Shown here piece after piece: positions 1 to 6,030 of a stretch of 6,089 nt of DNA. The translations under genes were made by a program, and so were the position numbers. The stretch lies in NCBI GenBank assembly GCA_002314455.1, contig DCFZ01000031.1, positions 1 through 6,089 on the forward strand, in the 5' to 3' direction. The stretch comes from Lentisphaeria bacterium UBA1791. Its GTDB lineage: Bacteria; Verrucomicrobiota; Lentisphaeria; Victivallales; Victivallaceae. Below the pieces are notes generated by a model, which saw nothing but the letters and a program-made list of their open reading frames with translations, ran no database searches and was not told where the DNA came from. Each line of letters opens with the position of its first letter. Positions within the stretch are counted from its first letter, which is position 1.

Positions 1-28
1 GGGTGCGCAGGGTATTTTAAGGGGGAAA

Positions 29-102
29 TGGAGCGGGTGACCGGAGTCGAACCGGCGTCGCTAGCTTGGGAAGCTAGAGCATAACCGTTTTGCTACACCC
101 GC
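29..102 (-). tRNA. tRNA-Gly, anticodon CCC, with encoded CCA
   Basis: Read on the minus strand this folds as a full cloverleaf. The 7-bp acceptor stem pairs GCGGGTG (96-102) with CACCCGC (33-39). A short D arm has GG in its loop. The anticodon stem pairs CTAGC with GCTAG (61-65 and 73-77) around the loop TTCCCAA, and the T arm has the loop TTCGACT. The anticodon CCC (complement of 68-70) reads the glycine codon GGG. The discriminator base is U, as is usual for bacterial tRNA-Gly, and the 3' CCA is encoded (29-31). The gene lies downstream of the panD-to-redoxin operon on the same strand and has its own promoter. Confidence 0.96.
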
Positions 103-120
103 TTGCGTGTATACCTAACT

Positions 121-149
121 AATATAGCGCAAGGGAAGGATTTTTTCAA
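121..149 (-). promoter_or_regulatory. sigma70-like promoter of tRNA-Gly
   Basis: On the minus strand a -35 box TTGAAA (144-149) is followed after exactly 17 nt by a -10 box TATATT (121-126). Transcription would start near position 114, about 12 nt before the mature 5' end of the tRNA. The -35 box lies only a few bases past the stop codon of the redoxin-like gene. The -10 context CGCTATATTA is identical to that of the panD promoter in this window. Confidence 0.75.
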
Positions 150-153
150 ATCC
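138..153 (-). terminator. small hairpin after the operon; weak terminator candidate
   Basis: Directly after the stop codon of the redoxin-like gene the minus strand reads GGATTTGAAAAAATCC, a perfect 6-bp stem with a GAAA loop. The following bases, TTCCCTT, are not a true U-tract, and only two of the six pairs are GC, so intrinsic termination here would be weak at best. The hairpin overlaps the -35 box of the tRNA promoter. It may be no more than a by-product of that AT-rich promoter. Confidence 0.25.
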
Positions 154-154
154 A

Positions 155-1264
155 TTACTTCTGTAACTTGCGCGAAAGGTCGAGAATTTCCTGATAATGG
201 GCGATGACGGCGTCGATTTCGGTAATTTCCCGGGGTTCTTTCAGGAGCGGCTTTGCCTGCATCGCATATTGCAGAGCGGCTTCGGGAGCATTGCAGAAGG
301 AGAGGACTTTGGCGTAGAGCAACAAAGCGACGGCGCGTTCGCGATCGTTCTTGTAGGTTTTGACGTCGCGAATCGCCTGACCGAGGTGGAGCAATGCGGT
401 GGGGGAAAGTTCGCCGACGGGGAAACTCATTTCGACGGAAACGAGTTGATTCAGCGCCGCCGGATCGTCGGCAAACTGGGTGATGGCAAAGTCGATTTCA
501 GCGAGGATGGTTTCGCGTTGATGACGTAAGTGGAGGTAGCGCAAATAGACTTCGTGAAGTTGAATGTTTTTGGGGAACTTCTGGACGGCGTCGGCGAGCC
601 GCGCCTGTGCGGCGTCGGGGGTGCCGAGTCCTTTGTCGAGCAAGTTGACGGCGAAAATCAGCAATTCGAGGTTTTCGGGGTTTTGCTGAAGTTCGGCATC
701 CGTGAGTTCGAGCGCGTGTTTGAAATCTTTTTTTGCCATTGCGTCGGCGAGATCGCGCTTGTATTTGTCGACGCGGACGGCTTTGGCGAAATCGTATTTG
801 CCGGAAACGATTTCCTGGAGCGGAGCGGCGGCTTTGGCGGCGGCGCCGCGCCAGGCGATGTTGCCGTTTTTGTCGAGGATGACGCAAAAAGGAACCTGTT
901 CATTTTCCGCCAGAAAAGCGTTGACGTTGGCGAGTTTGTTGTCGGCGACGACGGCAAAGGGGATCTCTTTGGTACCGAAAAACTGACGCAGTTTGGCTTC
1001 GTCGTCACAGCCGATGGTGACGACCCGCAATTTGTCGCCGTAGTTTTTGGCTTCGCCGATCATTTTGCCGAGTTCCTGATTGCTCGCATAGCCGATTGAC
1101 CAGAAAAAGAGCAAAGTCGGCGTGGAATTTTTACCCGCGATCTTGACGGGATCGCCCTTGATGAAAGTGCAGTCGGCAAGTTCGGGGGCGGGGGCGCCGA
1201 TGATCACTTCGGCACCGGAAAGTACGCCGGCGCAAAAAGCGAGGAGCAAAAAGAATTGTTTCAT
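155..1264 (-). CDS. Exported thioredoxin-fold protein lacking CXXC, with TPR-like C-terminus
   Basis: The 369-residue protein begins with a signal peptide: MK, a hydrophobic stretch to about residue 15, and a likely signal peptidase I site after SGA (residue 18). The mature protein should therefore lie in the periplasm or outside. Residues about 20-155 resemble the AhpC/TSA-TlpA redoxin fold, with GAPAPEL near the start, a hydrophobic strand ending in LLFFW (51-55), a VPFCVILDKNGNIAWRG segment (124-140) carrying the cis-Pro position (P125), and the final strand. Where TlpA/ResA proteins have WCxxC, this one has S-I-G-Y-A-S-N (56-62), so neither catalytic cysteine is present and disulfide exchange by the usual mechanism is not expected. 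Residues about 165-369 are helical with Ala/Leu spacing like tetratricopeptide repeats (for example 178-230 and 308-340), which suggests protein binding. The start overlaps the murB-ddl stop as ATGA. No good Shine-Dalgarno precedes it, so translation probably depends on coupling. The physiological role is unknown. Confidence 0.85.
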   Translation of the reverse strand: MKQFFLLLAFCAGVLSGAEVIIGAPAPELADCTFIKGDPVKIAGKNSTPTLLFFWSIGYASNQELGKMIGEAKNYGDKLRVVTIGCDDEAKLRQFFGTKEIPFAVVADNKLANVNAFLAENEQVPFCVILDKNGNIAWRGAAAKAAAPLQEIVSGKYDFAKAVRVDKYKRDLADAMAKKDFKHALELTDAELQQNPENLELLIFAVNLLDKGLGTPDAAQARLADAVQKFPKNIQLHEVYLRYLHLRHQRETILAEIDFAITQFADDPAALNQLVSVEMSFPVGELSPTALLHLGQAIRDVKTYKNDRERAVALLLYAKVLSFCNAPEAALQYAMQAKPLLKEPREITEIDAVIAHYQEILDLSRKLQK

Positions 1265-3162
1265 TTTTTCAAACCGGGCTTGAGATGGGGGCGGATCGCG
1301 CCGTCGCGGTCGGCGAGGGCAGGGCGCTTCATCGCCGAGTAAACGAGCGTTGCGGTCATTTTTTCAAGCGACATCCCGGCGGCGCGCGCCGCTTTGGGCA
1401 CAAGACTGGTCGCGGTGCACCCGGGGAGGGTGTTGCCTTCGAGCGCCATCGGCACGCCATGCGGGGTGACGATGAAATCGACGCGCAAGAGGTCGCGACA
1501 GCCGCCGGCATGGTAGAAAAGCACCGCATATTTTTTGGCGATCTCGATTTCCTCGTCCTTGAGCGAAACGGGCGGGCAGAAATATTCGGTGTGACCATCC
1601 TTGTAAATGTACTTGGCGTCGTAGTCGTAGAAGCCGTGGGGACTGCGGATCTCGATCGCGTCGAGCGCTCTGCCGAAAAGCACCGGAATGGTGATCTCAA
1701 TGCCCTTGATGAATTCCTCGACGAGCAACTCGTCGGCAAGTTGAAATTCCTTGGCGACGGCTTCGTCCCAGCTTTCGGGGCGGTCGATCTTGACGATGCC
1801 GACGGTCGAACCTTCGCGCGGCACCTTGACGACGACCGGGAAATTGAATCCCTTGGGGAATTGCGGATTTCTGCGGTCGATGCGGCACCATTTTGCCGTC
1901 GGGATGCCGAGCCGATCGAACAGACGCTTGCTCGCGAGCTTATCCATCATCAGATCGCTCGCGACACTGCCGGAACAGCAGAAACGCAGATTTTCGCGCT
2001 CCATTTTAGCCTGCAATTCGCCGCCTTCGCCGAATCCGCCGTGGAGCACCGGATAGATTGCGTCGGCGCGTCGCATCGAGCGCGTGACCGTACAACGCTT
2101 GAGGTCGGTGATTTCCACCTCGAAGCCCGCGTTGTGGAGCGCGTTGGCGACCGCCTTGCCGCTGTTGAGCGAAACGGTGCGTTCACTGCTCGTGCCGCCG
2201 CAGAGGACGTTGACGCGCGGCGCCGGCGGCGACGAAGCGAGCCGCTTGCTGATCTCGCCGTTGAGCATTTTGTTTTCGTAGGTGAGGAAAAATCCGAATT
2301 TTTCCGCGACCGCGTGGCGCAAAATACAGCAGAGCGTGCAGAAATCCGCCTCGCTCGCTTCGCCGACGTTGACGAGGAAATTGGCGTGCTTGTCGCTGAC
2401 GACCATGTCGCCGATGCGGCAATTCTTCAACCCGCAGAGGTCGATTAGTTTGCCGGCGGGATCGAGGTCGGAAATGTTGCGGAAAACGCACCCGGCGGTG
2501 CGCCCGGCGGGTTCGTGCTCGCGGCGGCGTAAAAGTTCCGCTTCGATGATCTTGTTTTCAGCTTCCGCCGACGAGGGGGCAAATTCAAATTCGACCTGCG
2601 TGACGACGACGTTTTCCGGAATGGAGGTGTCGCGGTAACGCCACGCGATCTCGTCGCCGTTGGCGCGGTAGATTGCGCCGTTGGGGTAGACCCCGTCGAC
2701 GCGCTTGACGAAACTGCCGATCGAGAGCGTTGAAATGCCGGCATTCATGCGGATGGCGCCGCCGACGGTGCCGGGGATGCCGCAAAGCGGCGAAAGGCCG
2801 CCCAGATTGGCTTGTGCAAGTTGCTTGCAGAGCGCGGGCAGTTTGACCGCCGCGCCGCAGATGACGCGATTGCCGAGAAATTCCACGGCTTTGAATGCTT
2901 CGCCCGTCAGCCGGATGCCGACGCCGGAATAGGGGGCGTCCATGCCGATGACGTTGCTGCCCGCGCCGAAAAGGAACCACGCCGTGTGGTTGCTTTTCAG
3001 ATATTTCAGCAGTGCGACGAGCGCTTCGGTCGAATCCGGCTCTGCGAGCAACGGCAAGGCGCTGCCGACTCCCAGCGTCGTAAGTTGACGGTAGGAAACG
3101 TTTTCACTCAACGCGAGCGAAGGAAATTCGCCGCTGAGCCGACGGTAAAGGGAGTTACTCAT
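1261..3162 (-). CDS. murB-ddl: MurB-Ddl fusion: UDP-MurNAc dehydrogenase / D-Ala-D-Ala ligase
   Basis: This 633-residue cytoplasmic protein joins two peptidoglycan precursor enzymes. Residues about 10-303 are MurB, the FAD- and NADPH-dependent reduction of UDP-GlcNAc-enolpyruvate to UDP-MurNAc. It shows the FAD-binding FGAGSNVIG (65-73), GIPGTVGGAIRMNAG (128-142), YRDTS (176-180), AGCVFRN (223-229) and the C-terminal E296 within LTYENKML. The position usually held by the catalytic Ser (Ser229 in E. coli) is Cys225. The short length fits a type II MurB. After a linker of only about 12 residues, residues about 317-633 are an ATP-grasp Ddl. It shows GGTSSERTVSLNSG (322-335), LHGGFGEGGELQ (373-384), KVPREGSTVG (446-455), DYDAKY (513-518), RVDF (560-563) and EGNTLPG (575-581). 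Tyr518 matches the omega-loop Tyr216 of E. coli DdlB, so the product should be D-Ala-D-Ala rather than D-Ala-D-Lac. The start overlaps the hisI stop by 8 nt (ATGAGTAA). A GAGG lies 12 nt upstream, so coupling probably helps initiation. Confidence 0.95.
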   Translation of the reverse strand: MSNSLYRRLSGEFPSLALSENVSYRQLTTLGVGSALPLLAEPDSTEALVALLKYLKSNHTAWFLFGAGSNVIGMDAPYSGVGIRLTGEAFKAVEFLGNRVICGAAVKLPALCKQLAQANLGGLSPLCGIPGTVGGAIRMNAGISTLSIGSFVKRVDGVYPNGAIYRANGDEIAWRYRDTSIPENVVVTQVEFEFAPSSAEAENKIIEAELLRRREHEPAGRTAGCVFRNISDLDPAGKLIDLCGLKNCRIGDMVVSDKHANFLVNVGEASEADFCTLCCILRHAVAEKFGFFLTYENKMLNGEISKRLASSPPAPRVNVLCGGTSSERTVSLNSGKAVANALHNAGFEVEITDLKRCTVTRSMRRADAIYPVLHGGFGEGGELQAKMERENLRFCCSGSVASDLMMDKLASKRLFDRLGIPTAKWCRIDRRNPQFPKGFNFPVVVKVPREGSTVGIVKIDRPESWDEAVAKEFQLADELLVEEFIKGIEITIPVLFGRALDAIEIRSPHGFYDYDAKYIYKDGHTEYFCPPVSLKDEEIEIAKKYAVLFYHAGGCRDLLRVDFIVTPHGVPMALEGNTLPGCTATSLVPKAARAAGMSLEKMTATLVYSAMKRPALADRDGAIRPHLKPGLKK

Positions 3163-3535
3163 TTTTACGATAGACCTCGTCGGGGTTGAAATCGGGAGGG
3201 TAAATTTCGCGTTCCGCGCCGTTGGTCAGCGCTGTATAAAAACAGCTGCGGTGCCCGGTGTGACAGGCGCCCGCGCCGAGTTGCTCGACTTTGAAAAGCA
3301 CCGTGTCGCGGTCGCAGTCGATCAGGATCTCTTTGATGATCTGGAAATGACCGCTCGTTTCGCCTTTGCGCCAGAGCTTTTGCCGACTGCGCGAGAAATA
3401 GACGCCGCGCCCGGTGCGGAGGCTTTCGTCAAACGCTTCCTGGTTGAGGTAGGCGAGCATCAGGACTTCGCCGCTTTTGAAATCCTGAACGACGACCGGG
3501 AGCAATCCGTTGCCTTTGGAAAAGTCGAGTTCCAT
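3155..3535 (-). CDS. hisI: Phosphoribosyl-AMP cyclohydrolase
   Basis: The 126-residue protein is a stand-alone PRA-CH domain without a fused HisE. It opens the purine ring of phosphoribosyl-AMP, the third step of histidine synthesis, in the cytoplasm. The family signature is complete: WRKGETSGH (55-63), the metal-binding DCDRD (73-77) and the zinc ligand motif CHTGHRSC (91-98). The frame stays open for 19 more codons upstream, but those overlap panD and read as basic, Ser-rich filler. The chosen ATG gives the normal family N-terminus (MELDFSKGNGLLP) and has GGGA (complement of 3543-3546) seven bases before it. It follows the panD stop by 13 nt and overlaps the murB-ddl start by 8 nt. No other histidine genes are in the window, so the pathway must be scattered or lie elsewhere. 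Confidence 0.96.
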   Translation of the reverse strand: MELDFSKGNGLLPVVVQDFKSGEVLMLAYLNQEAFDESLRTGRGVYFSRSRQKLWRKGETSGHFQIIKEILIDCDRDTVLFKVEQLGAGACHTGHRSCFYTALTNGAEREIYPPDFNPDEVYRKNE

Positions 3536-3548
3536 CCGCGTTTCCCGA

Positions 3549-3926
3549 TTATTTGATGATCTCGCGGCCGTGGCGGCGCATGGCGATCTCATTGTCTTTG
3601 CCGAGCACGATGATCTGCGGCTTGAGGGATTTCGCCTCTTCTTCGTCGCAGACGGAAAATGCCATGATCGTTACGACGTCGCCGACTTTGCCGAGGCGCG
3701 CGGCGGGGCCGTTGAGGCAGAAATCGCGACTGCCCGGCGTGCCGGGGATTGCGTAGGTTTCCAGCCGCGAACCGTTGTTGCGGTTGGCGACGAGGATTTT
3801 TTCGTAAGGCAGAATGTTCGCTTCGGCGAGCAATTCCGGGTCGATCTCGAGGCTCCCCTCGTAATCGACCACGCACCGGGTGATGGTCGCCGTGTGAATT
3901 TTACCGCTGAGCATAATCTTTTTCAT
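3549..3926 (-). CDS. panD: Aspartate 1-decarboxylase (pyruvoyl-dependent)
   Basis: The 125-residue protein decarboxylates L-aspartate to beta-alanine for pantothenate and CoA synthesis. It aligns without gaps to the numbering of the E. coli enzyme at every key site: K9, the self-cleavage pair G24-S25 in YEGS (Ser25 becomes the pyruvoyl group), R54, T57-Y58 in TYAI, and N72-G73 in the LNGPAA segment. It should be made as a proenzyme and cut into beta and alpha chains. It is the first gene of the minus-strand operon, with a leader of roughly 45 nt from the predicted promoter and a weak Shine-Dalgarno (GAAGAAG, 8 nt before the ATG). No panB, panC or panE accompanies it. Confidence 0.97.
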   Translation of the reverse strand: MKKIMLSGKIHTATITRCVVDYEGSLEIDPELLAEANILPYEKILVANRNNGSRLETYAIPGTPGSRDFCLNGPAARLGKVGDVVTIMAFSVCDEEEAKSLKPQIIVLGKDNEIAMRRHGREIIK

Positions 3927-3976
3927 CGAAACGTCTTCTTCATATTATTTAAAGTGGTCAAACAAGATATATTCTT

Positions 3977-4014
3977 AATATAGCGACCTTTTTCCTGATT
4001 TGCCAGTTTTTTTT
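3977..4014 (-). promoter_or_regulatory. Promoter of the panD-hisI-murB/ddl-redoxin operon
   Basis: On the minus strand a -10 box TATATT (3977-3982) lies 18 nt after CTGGCA (4001-4006), which matches the -35 consensus at four of six positions. An A8 tract (4007-4014) sits immediately upstream of the -35 and could act as an UP element. Transcription would begin near 3970. The -10 context CGCTATATTA is the same ten bases as in the tRNA-Gly promoter. No other convincing promoter was seen within the four genes, which fits a single operon. Confidence 0.6.
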
Positions 4015-4047
4015 GCCGAAGTAACGGAAAAAGTGACCGTCCGAATG

Positions 4048-4075
4048 TTGATTATGGCGAAATGCGTGATATATT
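4048..4075 (+). promoter_or_regulatory. Promoter of the alpha/beta hydrolase gene
   Basis: A -35 box TTGATT (4048-4053) and a -10 box TATATT (4070-4075) are 16 nt apart, so transcription should start near 4083. This leaves a leader of about 37 nt before the ATG at 4120. The promoter is divergent from that of panD, with the two -35 boxes about 40 bp apart. Its position argues against the upstream in-frame starts of the hydrolase (TTG 4000, ATG 4045, ATG 4054), which lie before or inside the promoter. Confidence 0.55.
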
Positions 4076-4082
4076 TATATCA
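4067..4082. repeat. Perfect inverted repeat over the -10 box; candidate operator
   Basis: TGATATATTTATATCA has two perfect 7-bp arms (TGATATA and TATATCA) around TT. It covers the predicted -10 box of the hydrolase promoter, where a repressor site would block RNA polymerase. The octamer GATATATT occurs again at 3966-3973, at the predicted start of the panD transcript. AT-rich promoter DNA can form such symmetry by chance, and no regulator gene lies in the window. Confidence 0.4.
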
Positions 4083-4106
4083 GTGCGCCATCAAGCAAGC
4101 GTTGAA

Positions 4107-4112
4107 AAGGGA
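4107..4112 (+). promoter_or_regulatory. Ribosome binding site that decides the hydrolase start
   Basis: AAGGGA lies 7 nt before the ATG at 4120 and is the best Shine-Dalgarno match in this leader. It supports that ATG over the three earlier in-frame start codons. Confidence 0.7.
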
Positions 4113-4119
4113 TTGGCTT

Positions 4120-6030
4120 ATGTCATTTTTTTCAAAAAACGGCGGTAGATTGAAAAAGAAACTTCTTTCCGTCGGCAAAAAATCAGCCAACACGCTTTTT
4201 TTGTCGCTGTGCAAGCCTCTCAACAGCAGGATGGTGACCGTCGACACGATTTCGATTGCCGACGGCACCGCCTATTACCGCAACGTGCTGGTGTGCCCGA
4301 GCGGAATGCTGCTTGGAACGGAAAATTTTCTGAAAGGCAATCTCCTGCACAACGATCTGGCGCGTCAGCCGCAGATCGTCATTCAGAAAATTCTTGACGT
4401 CTACCGGATTTCCCATGATATCGAGTATTGGGCGATCGCCGCGGATGTCTGCCGCTATCTCGGGCGCAAACAGACGGGGATGGCAGCGGTCAAGCTCTAC
4501 CTCTCGGCATATTATTACAGCTATGTTTTTCTGAAAAAATACAAGGAAACGGGCAAGGATTTCGCATTTTCTTCCAATGATTTCTGTTACGTGCACATCG
4601 TTCACATTGCCAACGAAGCGATGGGGGGTGTTTTCCGCTACTTGAGCACACAGAAACTTCTCGGGTTGAATACGTTCCGCTTGGAAGCGATCGACGGGCG
4701 GCAGTTTGAATTCGAGAAGCCGGTTTTCAATTTGTCGGTGCCGCCGGAATCGGTGATTGAATTTTCGCTTTGTTCCGATTACGAAGTCAAGGGATTGATG
4801 TTGAACAACCGCCATTTCGGGTGCGGCGTGCCGCTGGTGGCAAAACTGGCTGCGCAGCCTTTCAGCAAGTCGCTGAAAACGCCCAATGGCTTGACGATCC
4901 CCGTCACGCTGGTTCTTCAAGCTCATGAATTGTCCGAAAACACGATGTTGCTCCGCCCGTTCTTTCAGGATACATCCATGCGCGAAACGATCTCGATCGG
5001 CGCCGACCGGCTGATGGGGGGCGAATGGGGGCTTGCCCGCGATTTCACCACGCCTTTTGCCTGCCTGCTGGATGCGATCGGGCAACGGAATCTGCTGACG
5101 ACAATGTTGCAGCCGGAAACGCACACCGGCTCCTCCGGACTTTTTATGATCGAACCCTATCAGCCCGGAAAGATCCCCGTGGTCTTTATCCACGGTTTGC
5201 TTTCCAGCCCGGAAACCTGGGGCGATATGGTCAATTCGCTCAAAGGCTCTGCCGAGATCCGCAAACGCTATCAATTCTGGTTCTTTTCCTATTCGACCGG
5301 AATGCCTGTAATCGAATCGGCGCACGCGTTGCGCCGGGCGTTGCTCGAAGCCCGGCAGGAGTTCTGCACGTCGCCGGAAACGACCGCCGATTTTGAAAAG
5401 ATGGTACTCGTCGGTCACAGCATGGGGGGACTGCTCGTGCGGCTTTTACTTCAGGATGACCCCGATTTCATGCTCGAAAATATCTGCAAAGCATCCCGCG
5501 CCGAACTGCGGGAAAAACTTTCCGAAGATGAGTTGGAATTAGTGGAAGATTTCGCCATTCAGACGCCGCTCGACTTTGTTCACCGCGCCGTCTTTATGGC
5601 GACGCCGCACCGCGGCTCGGCAACGGCAAAGCAGAAAATCGCCAAGCTCGGCATCAATCTGACGCAACTGTCCGACTCAATGCGGAAAAAGGGCAGCGTG
5701 CTGTTTGAACTCTACCATAGACTTCACCCCAACACTCAAGAGTTGGATGTTCGCCTCTTTTCCGGCATCGGCAACCTCGATCCCGACAGCCCGATCGTGA
5801 TGACGCTCGGTGATTCGCCGCTGAAAAAGGATGTTGCGTTTCATTCCATCATCGGCGACAAGGACGCCGCCGATACCCCCGGCGGCAGCGACGGCATCGT
5901 CCCCTATTCGAGCAGTCACGTCGACGGCGTCGCCAGCGAATGCATCGTCAGATCAACTCACAGCGTCCATCAGACCCCCGCGGCGATCCTCGAAGTGTTG
6001 CGGATATTGATTTTACACCTGAATGAGTGA
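4120..6030 (+). CDS. Alpha/beta hydrolase (lipase/esterase-like) with helical N-terminal region
   Basis: The 636-residue protein has a C-terminal alpha/beta hydrolase domain from about residue 350. Visible motifs are the oxyanion-loop FIHGLLSSPETW (356-367), the nucleophile elbow VGHSMGG (431-437, Ser434), FMATPHRGS (492-500), SDGIVPYSSSH (590-600, likely acid Asp591) and RSTHSVHQTP (611-620, likely His614). This set matches lipase/PGAP1-like serine hydrolases, so an ester or lipid substrate is likely, but the real substrate is unknown. Residues about 75-145 are helical and rich in aromatic residues (WAIAADVCRYLG, KLYLSAYYYSYVFL). Residues about 185-345 look beta-rich, with a possible Ig-like or all-beta character (VTLVLQAHEL). 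I cannot assign either part. The N-terminus is basic (residues 10-21) and followed by a short hydrophobic run ending in FLSLC (27-31). This is neither a clear signal peptide nor a proper lipobox, so location is uncertain. The gene has its own promoter and overlaps the next frame by 8 nt. Confidence 0.9.
   Translation: MSFFSKNGGRLKKKLLSVGKKSANTLFLSLCKPLNSRMVTVDTISIADGTAYYRNVLVCPSGMLLGTENFLKGNLLHNDLARQPQIVIQKILDVYRISHDIEYWAIAADVCRYLGRKQTGMAAVKLYLSAYYYSYVFLKKYKETGKDFAFSSNDFCYVHIVHIANEAMGGVFRYLSTQKLLGLNTFRLEAIDGRQFEFEKPVFNLSVPPESVIEFSLCSDYEVKGLMLNNRHFGCGVPLVAKLAAQPFSKSLKTPNGLTIPVTLVLQAHELSENTMLLRPFFQDTSMRETISIGADRLMGGEWGLARDFTTPFACLLDAIGQRNLLTTMLQPETHTGSSGLFMIEPYQPGKIPVVFIHGLLSSPETWGDMVNSLKGSAEIRKRYQFWFFSYSTGMPVIESAHALRRALLEARQEFCTSPETTADFEKMVLVGHSMGGLLVRLLLQDDPDFMLENICKASRAELREKLSEDELELVEDFAIQTPLDFVHRAVFMATPHRGSATAKQKIAKLGINLTQLSDSMRKKGSVLFELYHRLHPNTQELDVRLFSGIGNLDPDSPIVMTLGDSPLKKDVAFHSIIGDKDAADTPGGSDGIVPYSSSHVDGVASECIVRSTHSVHQTPAAILEVLRILILHLNE

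Noticed and set aside
1..28. Possible further RNA gene or terminator past the tRNA
   Set aside because: Only 28 bases are available, and they show no stem with a U-tract and no tRNA-like pairing.
1285..2448. 387-codon open frame on the plus strand, antisense to murB-ddl
   Set aside because: It has no recognisable motif and lies wholly inside the well-supported Ddl and MurB coding region. It is a codon-bias shadow.
2585..2980. Arg/His-rich frame inside murB and similar short frames in hisI and panD
   Set aside because: They are out-of-frame readings of GC-rich codons and show no start signals or family motifs.
3536..3592. 19-residue N-terminal extension of HisI
   Set aside because: It would overlap the end of panD by 44 nt and adds residues not typical of the family. 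A good start with GGGA upstream exists at 3535.
4000..4119. 40-codon N-terminal extension of the hydrolase from TTG 4000 (or ATG 4045 / 4054)
   Set aside because: The predicted promoter lies within this stretch, the added residues look non-coding, and the strong AAGGGA site precedes ATG 4120.
3927..4119. Riboswitch or attenuator in the divergent intergenic region
   Set aside because: The predicted leaders are only about 40 nt on each side and show no paired structure beyond the AT-rich inverted repeat over the promoter.
4183..5418. 411-codon open frame on the minus strand, antisense to the hydrolase
   Set aside because: Its translation is rich in Arg, His and Gln without any family motif, as expected for the complement of a GC-biased coding frame. 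The plus-strand frame has a full set of catalytic motifs, a promoter and a ribosome binding site.
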